Positions 42,153 through 49,113 of a DNA stretch of 49,113 nt are shown piece after piece. The notes beneath the pieces were generated by a model. The model did not search any database. It was not told the origin of the DNA and saw nothing but the letters and a program-made list of their open reading frames with translations. Every line of letters starts with the position of its first letter. Position 1 is the stretch's first letter. Made by a program: the position numbers and the translations under genes. The stretch is from Claveliimonas monacensis. GTDB taxonomy: Bacteria > Bacillota > Clostridia > Lachnospirales > Lachnospiraceae. The DNA lies in NCBI RefSeq assembly GCF_014982975.1, contig NZ_JADCKL010000016.1, positions 1 to 49,113 of the forward strand, written 5' to 3'.

Positions 42153-42680
42153 TTATCTTGTCTCGAGAAATTCTGCCTCTTTCGCCGCCTTCTCGTCATC
42201 CGGATAGTCGGCTGTATAATCTGCCAGCTTGGATCTGGCGCTCTCTATGTCACCTGCCTGCTCGTAGGCGACAATCTCATTGAAGCGCATCTCCTGCATC
42301 ATCTCCTCGCTGACATCCTCCGCCTCCATACCCAGGCGGAAATAATTCAGTGCATCTGTGGGCTTTTCCAGCTGCATGGCGCAGCATCCCATAAGGTTGT
42401 ACAGCTCTCCTGTCTTCTCTCCTCCGTTATCCAGAACAGACTGAAAGGCCTCCAGAGCCCCCTCGTAGTCCTGCTGCTCCCACTTAGCAAGGCCAAGTCC
42501 TCTCCAGCCTTCCGCGTCCTCACTGTCCTCATCCACAGCCGCCTGGAACGTGTCGGCCGCCTCCGCATATTTTCCCTCTTCCAGAAGGGCAGTTCCCTCC
42601 TCCAGAAGATTGGAGCCGCACCCTGTCAGCATCAGGGCAGCCAGAAGAACCGCCGCAAATTTTCCTGCCTGTCTTTTCAT
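42153..42680 (-). CDS. TPR-repeat lipoprotein
   Basis: This 175-residue protein has a lipoprotein signal with lipobox LTGC (Cys21), then three to four tetratricopeptide-like repeats (EEGKYAEAADTFQAAVDEDS, KWEQQDYEGALEAFQSVLDN, AMQLEKPTDALNYFRLGMEA). It is likely anchored outside the membrane and mediates protein contacts; the partner is unknown. The ATG at 42680 follows GAAGGGAG by 7 bases; a TTG two codons earlier is less likely. It lies between the CPT-type ATPase and hflX without an evident terminator. Confidence 0.88.
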   Translation of the reverse strand: MKRQAGKFAAVLLAALMLTGCGSNLLEEGTALLEEGKYAEAADTFQAAVDEDSEDAEGWRGLGLAKWEQQDYEGALEAFQSVLDNGGEKTGELYNLMGCCAMQLEKPTDALNYFRLGMEAEDVSEEMMQEMRFNEIVAYEQAGDIESARSKLADYTADYPDDEKAAKEAEFLETR

Positions 42681-42714
42681 ATTCAAACTCCCTTCGTCTA
42701 CACTCTCCCCGCCA

Positions 42715-44580
42715 TCAGGCCGAATATTTTACAACGCCCGCCGCATTGATGATGGAGATGATCATAACCCCCACATCTGTAAACACAGACTCCCACATGG
42801 TGATATAGCCGGCCGCCGCAAGAAGGAGTACAACAAACTTCATGATCAGCGCAAAATTGATATTCTGGCTCACCACCCGGACAGTCTCCTTAGCAATCCG
42901 CACCGCATCCACAACTTTAGGCAGCTCATCCTCCAGAAGAACGATGTCAGCCGCCTCGATAGCCGCGTCAGACCCGAGAGCCCCCATGGCGATTCCTACA
43001 TCCGCCCGGGCGAGCACCGGGGCATCGTTGATCCCGTCTCCCACACATGCCACTCTCTCCGCCTCATACTGGTACTGCATGAATTCCTCCATCTGTTCCA
43101 GCTTGTCTTCAGGCATCAGCTCTGTGTAGGCATAGTCCAGCTGCAGCTCTTTTGCCACCGCATTACCGGCAGCCCGGCTGTCTCCCGTAAGCATGACCAG
43201 AACGGCATTGTACCTCTCCCGCAGCATCTTCATGGTCCACCGGGCATTCTCCCGGATCTGGTCCTCGATGACAATATAGCCGGCATACCGGTCTTCACGA
43301 GCTACATAGATGACGGTCCCGACGGTCTTCACCTGCTCTACCCTGAGCCCCTGCTCCTCCATCATACGGAGGTTTCCGATATGTACCCTGCTGCCGGCAT
43401 AGTCGGCGCTGATCCCGTATCCGGGCATCTCCTCCACGTTTGTCACTTTCGAGGCATCATAGGCCCCGCCGTAGGCGTTCATAAGCGACTGGGCGATAGG
43501 ATGGTTGGAATAGCTCTCCACATGGGCTGTGATCTCCAGAAGCTCCTCCTTCGTGATCCCCTCCGGCCGCACCCGGGTCACTGTGAAAGTACCTTCTGTC
43601 AGTGTACCCGTTTTATCAAAAACAAATGTATCCACCTTTGCCAGCATTTCCAGATAGTTGCCGCCTTTGACCACAATGCCCTGGCGGGCCGCCGAGGCGA
43701 TCCCTCCTAAAAAGGCGATGGGAACAGACAGGATCAGACCTGTCGGGCATGCCGCAATGAGTACGATCATTCCCCGGTAGATCCAGGTCTCCCAGCCGCT
43801 TCCGGTGATAAGGAGAGGCGGGCAGACCATGATGAGCAGAGCCGCCAGCACAGCCACGGGCGTGTAGATCCGGGTAAATTTCCTCACAAACCCTTCACTG
43901 TCTGCCTTCTGCTTCTGGGCTCCCTCCACCAGCTCCATGATCCTGGACACGGTAGAGTCCTTGTAGAGCTTCTTCACCTCGGCTTCCACCACACCGGTCA
44001 TATTGATACTTCCGCTGTAGATCCGGCTGCCAGGGCCCACACTGTCGGGCATGGCCTCACCTGTCAGGGCCTTTGTGTCAAGACTGGTATTTCCGCTTTG
44101 GATCACCGCGTCCACCGGAACCCTCTCGCCGGGCTTGATAATGATCACATCTCCCACTTCAAGCTGGGACGGCTCCACCTGCACTTCGCCGCTCTCCTCT
44201 TTTCTCGTGGCAAAGGCAGGGCGTATATCTATAAATTTTTCAATCGTCCTCTTTGTCCTGTCCACAGAGACTGCCTCGAGAATGCAGCCCACCTGGAACA
44301 GGAGCATGGCAGCTACCGCTTCCATGTAATGCCCCACGGCAAGGGCTCCCACTGTAGCGATCACCATGAGCAGATGCTCTTTCTCCAGCTTTTTCTGGAC
44401 AAGGCTGCTGCTGATACTATAAAAAGAGCGGAATGCGACCACAAGATACACGGCGAGAAACAGAAAAAAACGCACTTCGTTTTTCAGCATCATCTGTCCC
44501 GACAAAATAACAGCGGCAACATATAGGATCGCTCCTGCCGCCAGTATACCCGCCTGTATCTTGATTTCCTTCGCCATCAT
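42715..44580 (-). CDS. Heavy-metal P-type ATPase with an unusual CPT motif
   Basis: This 621-residue ATPase has no N-terminal metal-binding domain. The actuator domain has TGEAMPDSVGPGS, the phosphorylation site is Asp322 in FDKTGTLTEG, the nucleotide domain has the His-Pro pair SNHPIAQSL, and the hinge is GDGINDAPVLARADVG. The transmembrane metal motif reads Cys278-Pro279-Thr280 (AACPTGLILSVP), where related zinc/cadmium pumps have CPC. The last helix keeps the Asp typical of zinc/cadmium pumps (TDVGVMIISIIN). It follows arsR by 28 bases. Metal type is unknown; the lost cysteine argues for altered selectivity. ATG at 44580 or 44577 may be used; the second has better spacing to GGGG. Confidence 0.9.
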   Translation of the reverse strand: MMAKEIKIQAGILAAGAILYVAAVILSGQMMLKNEVRFFLFLAVYLVVAFRSFYSISSSLVQKKLEKEHLLMVIATVGALAVGHYMEAVAAMLLFQVGCILEAVSVDRTKRTIEKFIDIRPAFATRKEESGEVQVEPSQLEVGDVIIIKPGERVPVDAVIQSGNTSLDTKALTGEAMPDSVGPGSRIYSGSINMTGVVEAEVKKLYKDSTVSRIMELVEGAQKQKADSEGFVRKFTRIYTPVAVLAALLIMVCPPLLITGSGWETWIYRGMIVLIAACPTGLILSVPIAFLGGIASAARQGIVVKGGNYLEMLAKVDTFVFDKTGTLTEGTFTVTRVRPEGITKEELLEITAHVESYSNHPIAQSLMNAYGGAYDASKVTNVEEMPGYGISADYAGSRVHIGNLRMMEEQGLRVEQVKTVGTVIYVAREDRYAGYIVIEDQIRENARWTMKMLRERYNAVLVMLTGDSRAAGNAVAKELQLDYAYTELMPEDKLEQMEEFMQYQYEAERVACVGDGINDAPVLARADVGIAMGALGSDAAIEAADIVLLEDELPKVVDAVRIAKETVRVVSQNINFALIMKFVVLLLAAAGYITMWESVFTDVGVMIISIINAAGVVKYSA

Positions 44581-44608
44581 TCCGCCCCTTTTTTGTTATT
44601 CTTACACT

Positions 44609-44968
44609 TTACTCGCTGATATGCTCCATGCCCTGGCTGATGATCGTCTGGATATGGCCGTCAGCCAGTGAATAGAAGACAGTCTTTCCCTCTCTTCTGT
44701 TCTTCACAAGCTTCATCTGCTTCAGGATCCGAAGCTGATGTGAAATGGCAGACTGACTCATGCCCAGCAGCTCCGCCAGGTCGCAGACACACACTTCGGC
44801 CTGCAGAAGGGCGCAGAGAATGCGGATGCGGGTGGCATCTCCAAACACCTTGTAGAAGTCCGCAAGTTCCTGGATCGTCACCTCTCCGGGCATCTTGGCG
44901 CGCACTTCCCGGATGATATCTGTATGTGCAGCCACTACGTCACAGCATTCTGCCTCTGTCTTTTTCAT
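44609..44968 (-). CDS. ArsR/SmtB-family metal-sensing repressor
   Basis: This 119-residue winged-helix repressor has the recognition helix SQSAISHQLRILKQMKLVKN. Two metal sites can be read: a CadC-like set, Cys8/Cys9 at the N-terminus with Cys60 and Cys62 in EVCVCDL, and an SmtB-like helix-5 set, Asp103, His105, His116 and Glu119, with the same spacing as SmtB 104/106/117/120. It should therefore respond to Zn, Cd or Pb. It leads the CPT-type ATPase gene, and its promoter carries an operator-like TGAA-N6-TTCA that recurs before the CPC-type ATPase gene. Confidence 0.93.
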   Translation of the reverse strand: MKKTEAECCDVVAAHTDIIREVRAKMPGEVTIQELADFYKVFGDATRIRILCALLQAEVCVCDLAELLGMSQSAISHQLRILKQMKLVKNRREGKTVFYSLADGHIQTIISQGMEHISE

Positions 44969-45012
44969 CGTCAGTCACCCTTTCTGAAGTCATCGTTCTG
45001 TCTGCCTTATTC

Positions 45013-45032
45013 ATATGAATATCAGTTCATCT
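45013..45032. promoter_or_regulatory. ArsR/SmtB operator before arsR
   Basis: ATATGAA, six bases, then TTCATCT lies just downstream of the arsR -10 box, over the expected transcription start. It matches the SmtB/CzrA-type operator pattern TGAA-N6-TTCA and the site at 47422-47441. Confidence 0.75.
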
Positions 45033-45036
45033 GTTA

Positions 45037-45065
45037 ATTATGCCAAAATACCCCTGGCATTTCAA
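45037..45065 (-). promoter_or_regulatory. Promoter of arsR
   Basis: TTGAAA (45060-45065) and CATAAT (45037-45042) are separated by 17 bases on the minus strand, with an extended TGG. The gap to the upstream ATPase gene has no clear terminator, so some read-through from it is possible. Confidence 0.8.
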
Positions 45066-45090
45066 CCTTTTCGCCGAAAATCAAGGAAAC

Positions 45091-47394
45091 TTAATACTTT
45101 TGTAATACGGTTTTTCCGTACAGGGCGCGGATAGAGTTCAGCACACAGAGCATGGCCACTCCCGTGTCCGCGAACACCGCCATCCACATGTTGGCCATTC
45201 CCGCAAATCCAAGGATCATGACCAGCGCTTTCACTGCCAGTGCAAAGACCACGTTCTGCATGGCGATCCGTCCTGTCTTCCTGGCAATGGCAACGGCCTC
45301 CGGAACCGCCGTCACCTGGGAGGTCATAAAGACCACGTCTGCCGCCTCAATGGCCGCGTCTGCACCGCTTCCCATGGCAGCCCCCACATCCGCGCCAGCC
45401 AGCACAGGGGCATCGTTGATCCCGTCTCCCACGAACAGGACCGCCCCGCTTTCCCGGCGCATTTCCTGCAGATGGGCCAGCTTATCCTGGGGAAGGAGCT
45501 GTGCAAACACCTTGTCAATGCCCGCCTCACCGGCCACCGCCCGGGCGCTCTCCTTGCTGTCGCCTGTGAACATGGCCGTCACAAGCCCCTGTTTTTTCAT
45601 CATGTCTATGGCGTCTTTTGCCTCATTTTTCAGAGAGTCCGCAATGACGATGCAGCCGGCCAGTTCCCCGTCAAAGGCCAGAAGCACCTCTGTGCCGTAC
45701 TGGTCGTTTGCATACCGGTCCATCTTTACGTGGAACATTTCCATGAGAGCCTTGTTCCCGCAGAGGACTTCTCTTTCCTCCAGAACAGCGTGTATGCCTT
45801 TTCCGGAGATCTCCTCCACCTCTTTGGGCCGCTCCAGAGGCATGCCTTTCTCTCTGGCAGCCTCCACAATGCTGGTCCCGATGGGATGGGTGGACCCCAT
45901 CTCACAGCGGGCAGCTGTCTGCAGCAGTGTATCCATGCTCTCCCTTCCGAAGGGGATCACGCTCTGCACCTGGAATTCTCCTTTTGTGATCGTGCCTGTC
46001 TTATCCATGACCACTGCCTTTACATTTTTCAGCGCCTCGATGGCAACTCCTCCCTTAAAGAGGATACCCTTTTTCGACCCGGCCCCAATACCGGAGAAAA
46101 AGGCAAGGGGGACGCTCAGGACAAGAGCGCAGGGGCAGCTGATGACAAGGAAAGTGATCGCCGTGTAGATCCACTCTCTCCAGTTCCCGGTTATGATAGA
46201 CGGTATGATCGCCGTGGCCACTGCCGCCAGCACTACGATGGGCGTGTAGACCCTGGCAAATTTTGTGATAAAGCGGTCCAGTTTCGGCTTGCTGGCAGCC
46301 GCATTTTCCACAGAGTCCAGTATCTTTGTCACCATGGACTCAGCAAGAGGCTTCTCCACTTTCATCTGCAGCACGCCCTGCTCATTGACACAGCCGGACA
46401 CAAGCCGGGAACCTTTTCGCACAGTCACCGGAACCGGTTCTCCGGTCACAGGGGAGGTGTCGATCCGGCTCTCCCCCTCCGTCACAACGCCGTCCAGAGG
46501 GATGCGGTCTCCCGGTCTTACAAGAAGGATATCTCCCACCGCCGCGTCTCCCGCCGGGATCTCGTGCACTTCTCCGTCCTCCAGGCGGCCCACCACCTCA
46601 GGACGCATATCCACAGCCTCCATGATCTGAGAACGGCTCCTGGCCACAGCCACATCCTCAAAGAGCTCGCCGACCCGGTAAAACAGCATCACTCCCACCG
46701 CCTCAGCGAAATCGCCTATGGCAAAAGCTGCCAGCGTGGCTACACTCATCAGGAAATTCTCATCAAACACATGGCCTTTTCCCAGATTTTTAAAGGCAGT
46801 CCAGACAATCTCCCATCCCAGAAGCACATAGGCGATGACGTAGCACACGGGGGGCCAGAGAGACGGAGCCCCCGCATGCTCAGCGATCTCTCCCGCCGCA
46901 AAGAGGACTGCCCCCGCTGCTATGATCAGGATCTCTTTTTTGTTCTCCTGGAAAAGGCTCTTCTTTTCCACTTTCTTTACTGTCTGTATCTCCTCCCTGG
47001 GTGTCACCGTCACCTGCTCCTCTATGGAGGCGCAGATCTCCCGGAATCTGGGCAGGAGCTCCTCCTGGTGGTTGGCCGCCACCCGGAGCTGTTTTGTGGC
47101 AAAGGTGATGGTGGCCATCTCCACGCCCGGCAGCTCCCGTATCTGCCTCTCCATCTTGGCTGCACAGTTGGCACAGCCAAGTCCTTCAAGAATGTAGACC
47201 TTCTGCTCTACGCCGGCAGATACGCCGTCAAATTCCCGGCCCGTGTGGTGCACCTCCTCGTGGGAATGATGGCTGTGGTCATGCTCGTGCCCGCAGCCGC
47301 AGGCTTCATGGTCGTGACCATGCTCGTGGCCACAGCCGCAGGCTTCATGGTGGTGCTCATGGGTGTGTTCTGATTCTCTCTTTTCAGCAAGCAT
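45091..47394 (-). CDS. Zn/Cd/Pb-type P-type ATPase with His-rich N-terminus
   Basis: This 767-residue metal exporter has a His/Cys-rich tail (residues 9-50, 17 His and 4 Cys), a heavy-metal-associated domain with Cys74-x-x-Cys77 (GLGCANCAAK), the actuator motif SPVTGEPVPVTV, the CPC motif (420-422) in ISCPCALVLSVP, the phosphorylated Asp464 (MDKTGTIT) and the hinge GDGINDAPVLAGADVG. The final helix has FADTGVAMLCVLNSI with the Asp typical of the zinc/cadmium/lead (P1B-2) class. The start at 47394 has AGGAGG 7 bases ahead. It is similar to CadA/ZntA; the exact metal range needs assay. Confidence 0.94.
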   Translation of the reverse strand: MLAEKRESEHTHEHHHEACGCGHEHGHDHEACGCGHEHDHSHHSHEEVHHTGREFDGVSAGVEQKVYILEGLGCANCAAKMERQIRELPGVEMATITFATKQLRVAANHQEELLPRFREICASIEEQVTVTPREEIQTVKKVEKKSLFQENKKEILIIAAGAVLFAAGEIAEHAGAPSLWPPVCYVIAYVLLGWEIVWTAFKNLGKGHVFDENFLMSVATLAAFAIGDFAEAVGVMLFYRVGELFEDVAVARSRSQIMEAVDMRPEVVGRLEDGEVHEIPAGDAAVGDILLVRPGDRIPLDGVVTEGESRIDTSPVTGEPVPVTVRKGSRLVSGCVNEQGVLQMKVEKPLAESMVTKILDSVENAAASKPKLDRFITKFARVYTPIVVLAAVATAIIPSIITGNWREWIYTAITFLVISCPCALVLSVPLAFFSGIGAGSKKGILFKGGVAIEALKNVKAVVMDKTGTITKGEFQVQSVIPFGRESMDTLLQTAARCEMGSTHPIGTSIVEAAREKGMPLERPKEVEEISGKGIHAVLEEREVLCGNKALMEMFHVKMDRYANDQYGTEVLLAFDGELAGCIVIADSLKNEAKDAIDMMKKQGLVTAMFTGDSKESARAVAGEAGIDKVFAQLLPQDKLAHLQEMRRESGAVLFVGDGINDAPVLAGADVGAAMGSGADAAIEAADVVFMTSQVTAVPEAVAIARKTGRIAMQNVVFALAVKALVMILGFAGMANMWMAVFADTGVAMLCVLNSIRALYGKTVLQKY
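47281..47358. repeat. Two 39-bp tandem repeats in the His-rich coding tail
   Basis: Units 47281-47319 and 47320-47358 agree at 34 of 39 bases and encode two copies of a 13-residue block around EACGCGHEH. The copy number may vary between strains and change metal-buffering capacity. Confidence 0.85.
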
Positions 47395-47421
47395 TGTACT
47401 CCCTCCTGTGTTTGTCGTAAT

Positions 47422-47441
47422 ATATGAATGATTGTTCATAT
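47422..47441. promoter_or_regulatory. ArsR/SmtB operator before the CPC-type ATPase
   Basis: ATATGAA, six bases (TGATTG), then TTCATAT form an inverted repeat with perfect 7-bp arms just downstream of the promoter. A further TTCAT follows on its high-coordinate side (47443-47447). It matches the site before arsR. Confidence 0.8.
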
Positions 47442-47452
47442 GTTCATGCTTT

Positions 47453-47482
47453 AATATAAACACAGAACGGCACACATGTCAA
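47453..47482 (-). promoter_or_regulatory. Promoter of the CPC-type ATPase
   Basis: A consensus -35 TTGACA (47477-47482) and TATATT (47453-47458) are separated by 18 bases on the minus strand. The operator begins about 12 bases downstream of the -10. Confidence 0.8.
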
Positions 47483-47491
47483 TAGGATAAG

Positions 47492-47521
47492 CAAAAAAAG
47501 AGAGCCAACGCTCTCTTTTTT
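47492..47521 (-). terminator. Terminator of lpdA
   Basis: A perfect 7-bp stem, AGAGAGC with GCTCTCT, closes a 4-base loop (47499-47516). It is flanked by A and T runs on both sides, so it could work in both directions. It lies 12 bases after the lpdA stop codon. Confidence 0.88.
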
Positions 47522-47532
47522 CTGCACACTCT

Positions 47533-48963
47533 CTATACCGGGAAGTCTTTTCTGCTGTCCTCCACTGCACAGGAGATGGCCTCATTGAAGGTGGGGTGGG
47601 CTCTCATAGCGTAGAGGAGCTGGGTAGATGTAAGCCCATTGGCAAGAGCTGTGGCCAGCTCACCGATCATATCCGTGGCTCTGGGGCACATGAGTTGCGC
47701 CCCAAGCAGCTCATCGCTGTCCGGCGCAAACAGCACCTTGATAAATCCCTCTTCCTCGCCTGCGATGATGGACTGCCCGTTCCCCTGCATCACGTACTTT
47801 CCGCACCGCACCGGCACGCCCTTCCTGCGGGCCTCCTCTTCTGTCAGCCCCACGGAAGCGATCTCCGGGTCTGTGTATATACAGCTGGGGATAATGGAGA
47901 CCGGCGTAAAAAGTCCTCCTGGAACCATGGATATGATGACGGACGGCTTCCTGCCATTCATCCTCTCCACCACATAGGCAGCCTGGGCTGAGGCCACATG
48001 GGCCAGCTGTATGCCGCCTGTCACGTCCCCCACCGCGTAAACGCCCGGGATATTAGTGCGGAAGAAATCGTCCACCACGATCCGGCCTCTCTCCAGTTTT
48101 ACCGGCACATCGCTCTCAAACAGTCCCTCCGTGGCGGGACTGCGCCCCACCGACACCAGCACTGCATCTACGACCTCTTTATTGTTCCTGCCGTCACAGA
48201 CAAACCGGCACACCAGCCTGCCGCTCTCTTTTTCCTGCTCGATCCTCTCCAGGATGCTCTCCTTGCAGATCCGGATGCCTCTGCCTGTCAGGATGCGCTC
48301 AAGCGCATCAGAAAATTCCCGGTCCATGTTCGGCAGAAGGCGGTCCGAGATCTCCACCACCGTCACTTCCGTACCCAGAGACTGGAAGACTGTGGCCAGC
48401 TCCAGCCCTATGACGCCGCCGCCCAGGATCAGCATCCGGTCGTACTTGTGGGCGTCCGCGGTGAGAAGCTCCTCACTTGTCATGACACCGGGCAGATCCA
48501 TGCCGGGCAAGTCCACAAGGTTCGCCTTCGCCCCAGCGGCCACCAGGATATTTTTCCCCTGGCAGACGGAAGTCGTTCCCACTTCGTCCGTCACCCGCAC
48601 TTTCCGGTCCCGGCAGATCACCGCGCTGCCCCGGATCAGATCCACATCCAGCTGCCGGAATTCTTCCTCCAGTTCTTCTCTCATGCGGTCCGCCGCCATA
48701 TCTTTGTACTCATAGATCTTCTGAAGGTCAAAGGAAATCCCCTCTGCGTGCAGGCCGAACCTCTCACAGGTTGTCATCTCCCTGTACAGTGTGGCCGCGT
48801 GAAGCAGCGCCTTGGCAGGGATGCATCCTCGGTTGATGCAGGTTCCTCCTGCGGATCCCCTGTCGATAAGGGCCACTGACATCCCCAAACTGGCCGCCTT
48901 TCTGGCAGCCACATAGCCTCCCGGCCCTGCGCCCACGATCACGAGATCATACGTATCTCTCAT
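47533..48963 (-). CDS. lpdA: Dihydrolipoyl dehydrogenase
   Basis: This 476-residue flavoprotein re-oxidises dihydrolipoyl groups with NAD. It has the FAD-binding LVIVGAGPGGYVAARKAA, the redox-active disulfide GGTCINRGCIPAKAL, the NAD-binding ILGGGVIGLELATVFQSLG, and the C-terminal catalytic AHPTFNEA. No lipoyl domain is fused at the N-terminus, and there are no MerA-type C-terminal cysteines. No E1/E2 or glycine-cleavage genes are nearby in the window, so which complex it serves is unknown. The ribosome site is a run of G (GGGGGG) 6-7 bases ahead. The upstream DNA shows no clear promoter and may be the end of a mobile element. Confidence 0.94.
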   Translation of the reverse strand: MRDTYDLVIVGAGPGGYVAARKAASLGMSVALIDRGSAGGTCINRGCIPAKALLHAATLYREMTTCERFGLHAEGISFDLQKIYEYKDMAADRMREELEEEFRQLDVDLIRGSAVICRDRKVRVTDEVGTTSVCQGKNILVAAGAKANLVDLPGMDLPGVMTSEELLTADAHKYDRMLILGGGVIGLELATVFQSLGTEVTVVEISDRLLPNMDREFSDALERILTGRGIRICKESILERIEQEKESGRLVCRFVCDGRNNKEVVDAVLVSVGRSPATEGLFESDVPVKLERGRIVVDDFFRTNIPGVYAVGDVTGGIQLAHVASAQAAYVVERMNGRKPSVIISMVPGGLFTPVSIIPSCIYTDPEIASVGLTEEEARRKGVPVRCGKYVMQGNGQSIIAGEEEGFIKVLFAPDSDELLGAQLMCPRATDMIGELATALANGLTSTQLLYAMRAHPTFNEAISCAVEDSRKDFPV

Positions 48964-49113
48964 AAATATCCCCCCTACTCAATCTGGGTAGTGTCCAAAA
49001 CTACCATGCTTTTTATTGGTTAAAGTTACGTTTTACCTTGATCTTTTGGAGGTTTGCAAATAAAAAGAGCATTGACCTCCCTTTTCGTGTATAATGTCAT
49101 CGACCAAAACAAC
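48964..49113. other. Right-edge region, possible mobile-element end
   Basis: This 150-base stretch is AT-rich and has no gene. GGTAG, nine bases, then CTACC (48987-49005) form a short inverted repeat, and a TTGACC and a TATAAT (49090-49095) occur on the plus strand but only 12 bases apart. The look is that of an insertion-sequence end with a transposase gene beyond the window, but this is not proven. Confidence 0.35.

Noticed and set aside
45066-45090. TTTTCGGCGAAAA after the CPC-type ATPase as a terminator
   Set aside because: The stem is 5 weak pairs and no U-tract follows, so it is unlikely to stop transcription.
45472-47373. 633-codon plus-strand reading frame opposite the CPC-type ATPase
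   Set aside because: The minus strand encodes all P-type ATPase motifs; the opposite frame is low-complexity (His/Leu-rich) without recognisable features.
47533-48963. lpdA considered as mercuric reductase because it neighbours metal pumps
   Set aside because: No N-terminal metal domain and no C-terminal vicinal cysteines; the C-terminus has the lipoamide dehydrogenase HPTxNE motif.
49072-49095. TTGACC and TATAAT near the right edge as a promoter
   Set aside because: The spacing is only 12 bases, outside the workable range; a promoter cannot be claimed without sequence beyond the window.

Overview
The window looks like chromosome from a spore-forming Lachnospiraceae-type member of the Clostridia. 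The evidence is a GC-rich genome with AT-rich promoters, strong AGGAGG ribosome sites, several TTG starts, a small acid-soluble spore protein, PyrK/PyrD class 1B genes and the AddAB nuclease in place of RecBCD. I cannot name a genus. Almost everything lies on the minus strand; only a GNAT acetyltransferase and an RpiR-type regulator read on the plus strand. Most of the content is core metabolism, cell division and DNA repair, with a few regulated stress modules. No rRNA, tRNA, CRISPR array, prophage or complete insertion sequence is visible.

Layout. 1-8.2 kb: an XRE-cupin regulator divergent from a GNAT enzyme, a small conserved protein, a ClpC-type unfoldase next to a GntR regulator, a ferredoxin-nitroreductase, alanine dehydrogenase and a divergent RpiR regulator. 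8.2-13.5 kb: a two-component system plus a MacB/FtsX-type ABC transporter, with 11-bp-spaced direct repeats at the transporter promoter. 13.5-21 kb: what reads as one long unit running pyrE, a 50-residue membrane protein, VanZ-like protein, small membrane protein, M29 aminopeptidase, purE, purM, purN, purD. 21-25 kb: pyrC-pyrF-pyrK-pyrD. 25-30.3 kb: a CdaR-type regulator, ftsE, ftsX, an M23 murein hydrolase and an S41 protease. 30.4-33.8 kb: a TagA-like glycosyltransferase, a spore protein, and a PadR/DUF1700/DUF4097-like/PspC envelope module. 33.8-42.7 kb: a TPR lipoprotein, hflX, addB, addA. 42.7-47.5 kb: two metal P-type ATPases and an ArsR/SmtB regulator. 47.5-49 kb: dihydrolipoyl dehydrogenase.

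How the genes work together. The pyr genes supply UMP synthesis from carbamoyl-aspartate onward (PyrC, PyrKD, PyrE, PyrF). The pur genes supply four steps of IMP synthesis (PurD, PurN, PurM, PurE); the rest must lie elsewhere. FtsEX with the M23 enzyme forms a division-linked peptidoglycan-splitting module. The metal cluster has a regulator with SmtB-like and CadC-like metal residues and near-identical TGAA-N6-TTCA sites just downstream of the promoters of both arsR and the CPC-type ATPase, which argues for one small regulon.

The signals best worth following are the shared metal operators, the CPT-type (not CPC) ATPase, the repeat-rich ald leader facing the RpiR regulator, the triple direct repeat at the ABC-transporter promoter, and the pyrE-to-purD gene chain. 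Both window edges carry short segments I could not assign; the right edge may be the end of a mobile element sitting just upstream of lpdA. I did not find a clear candidate for an entirely new system.
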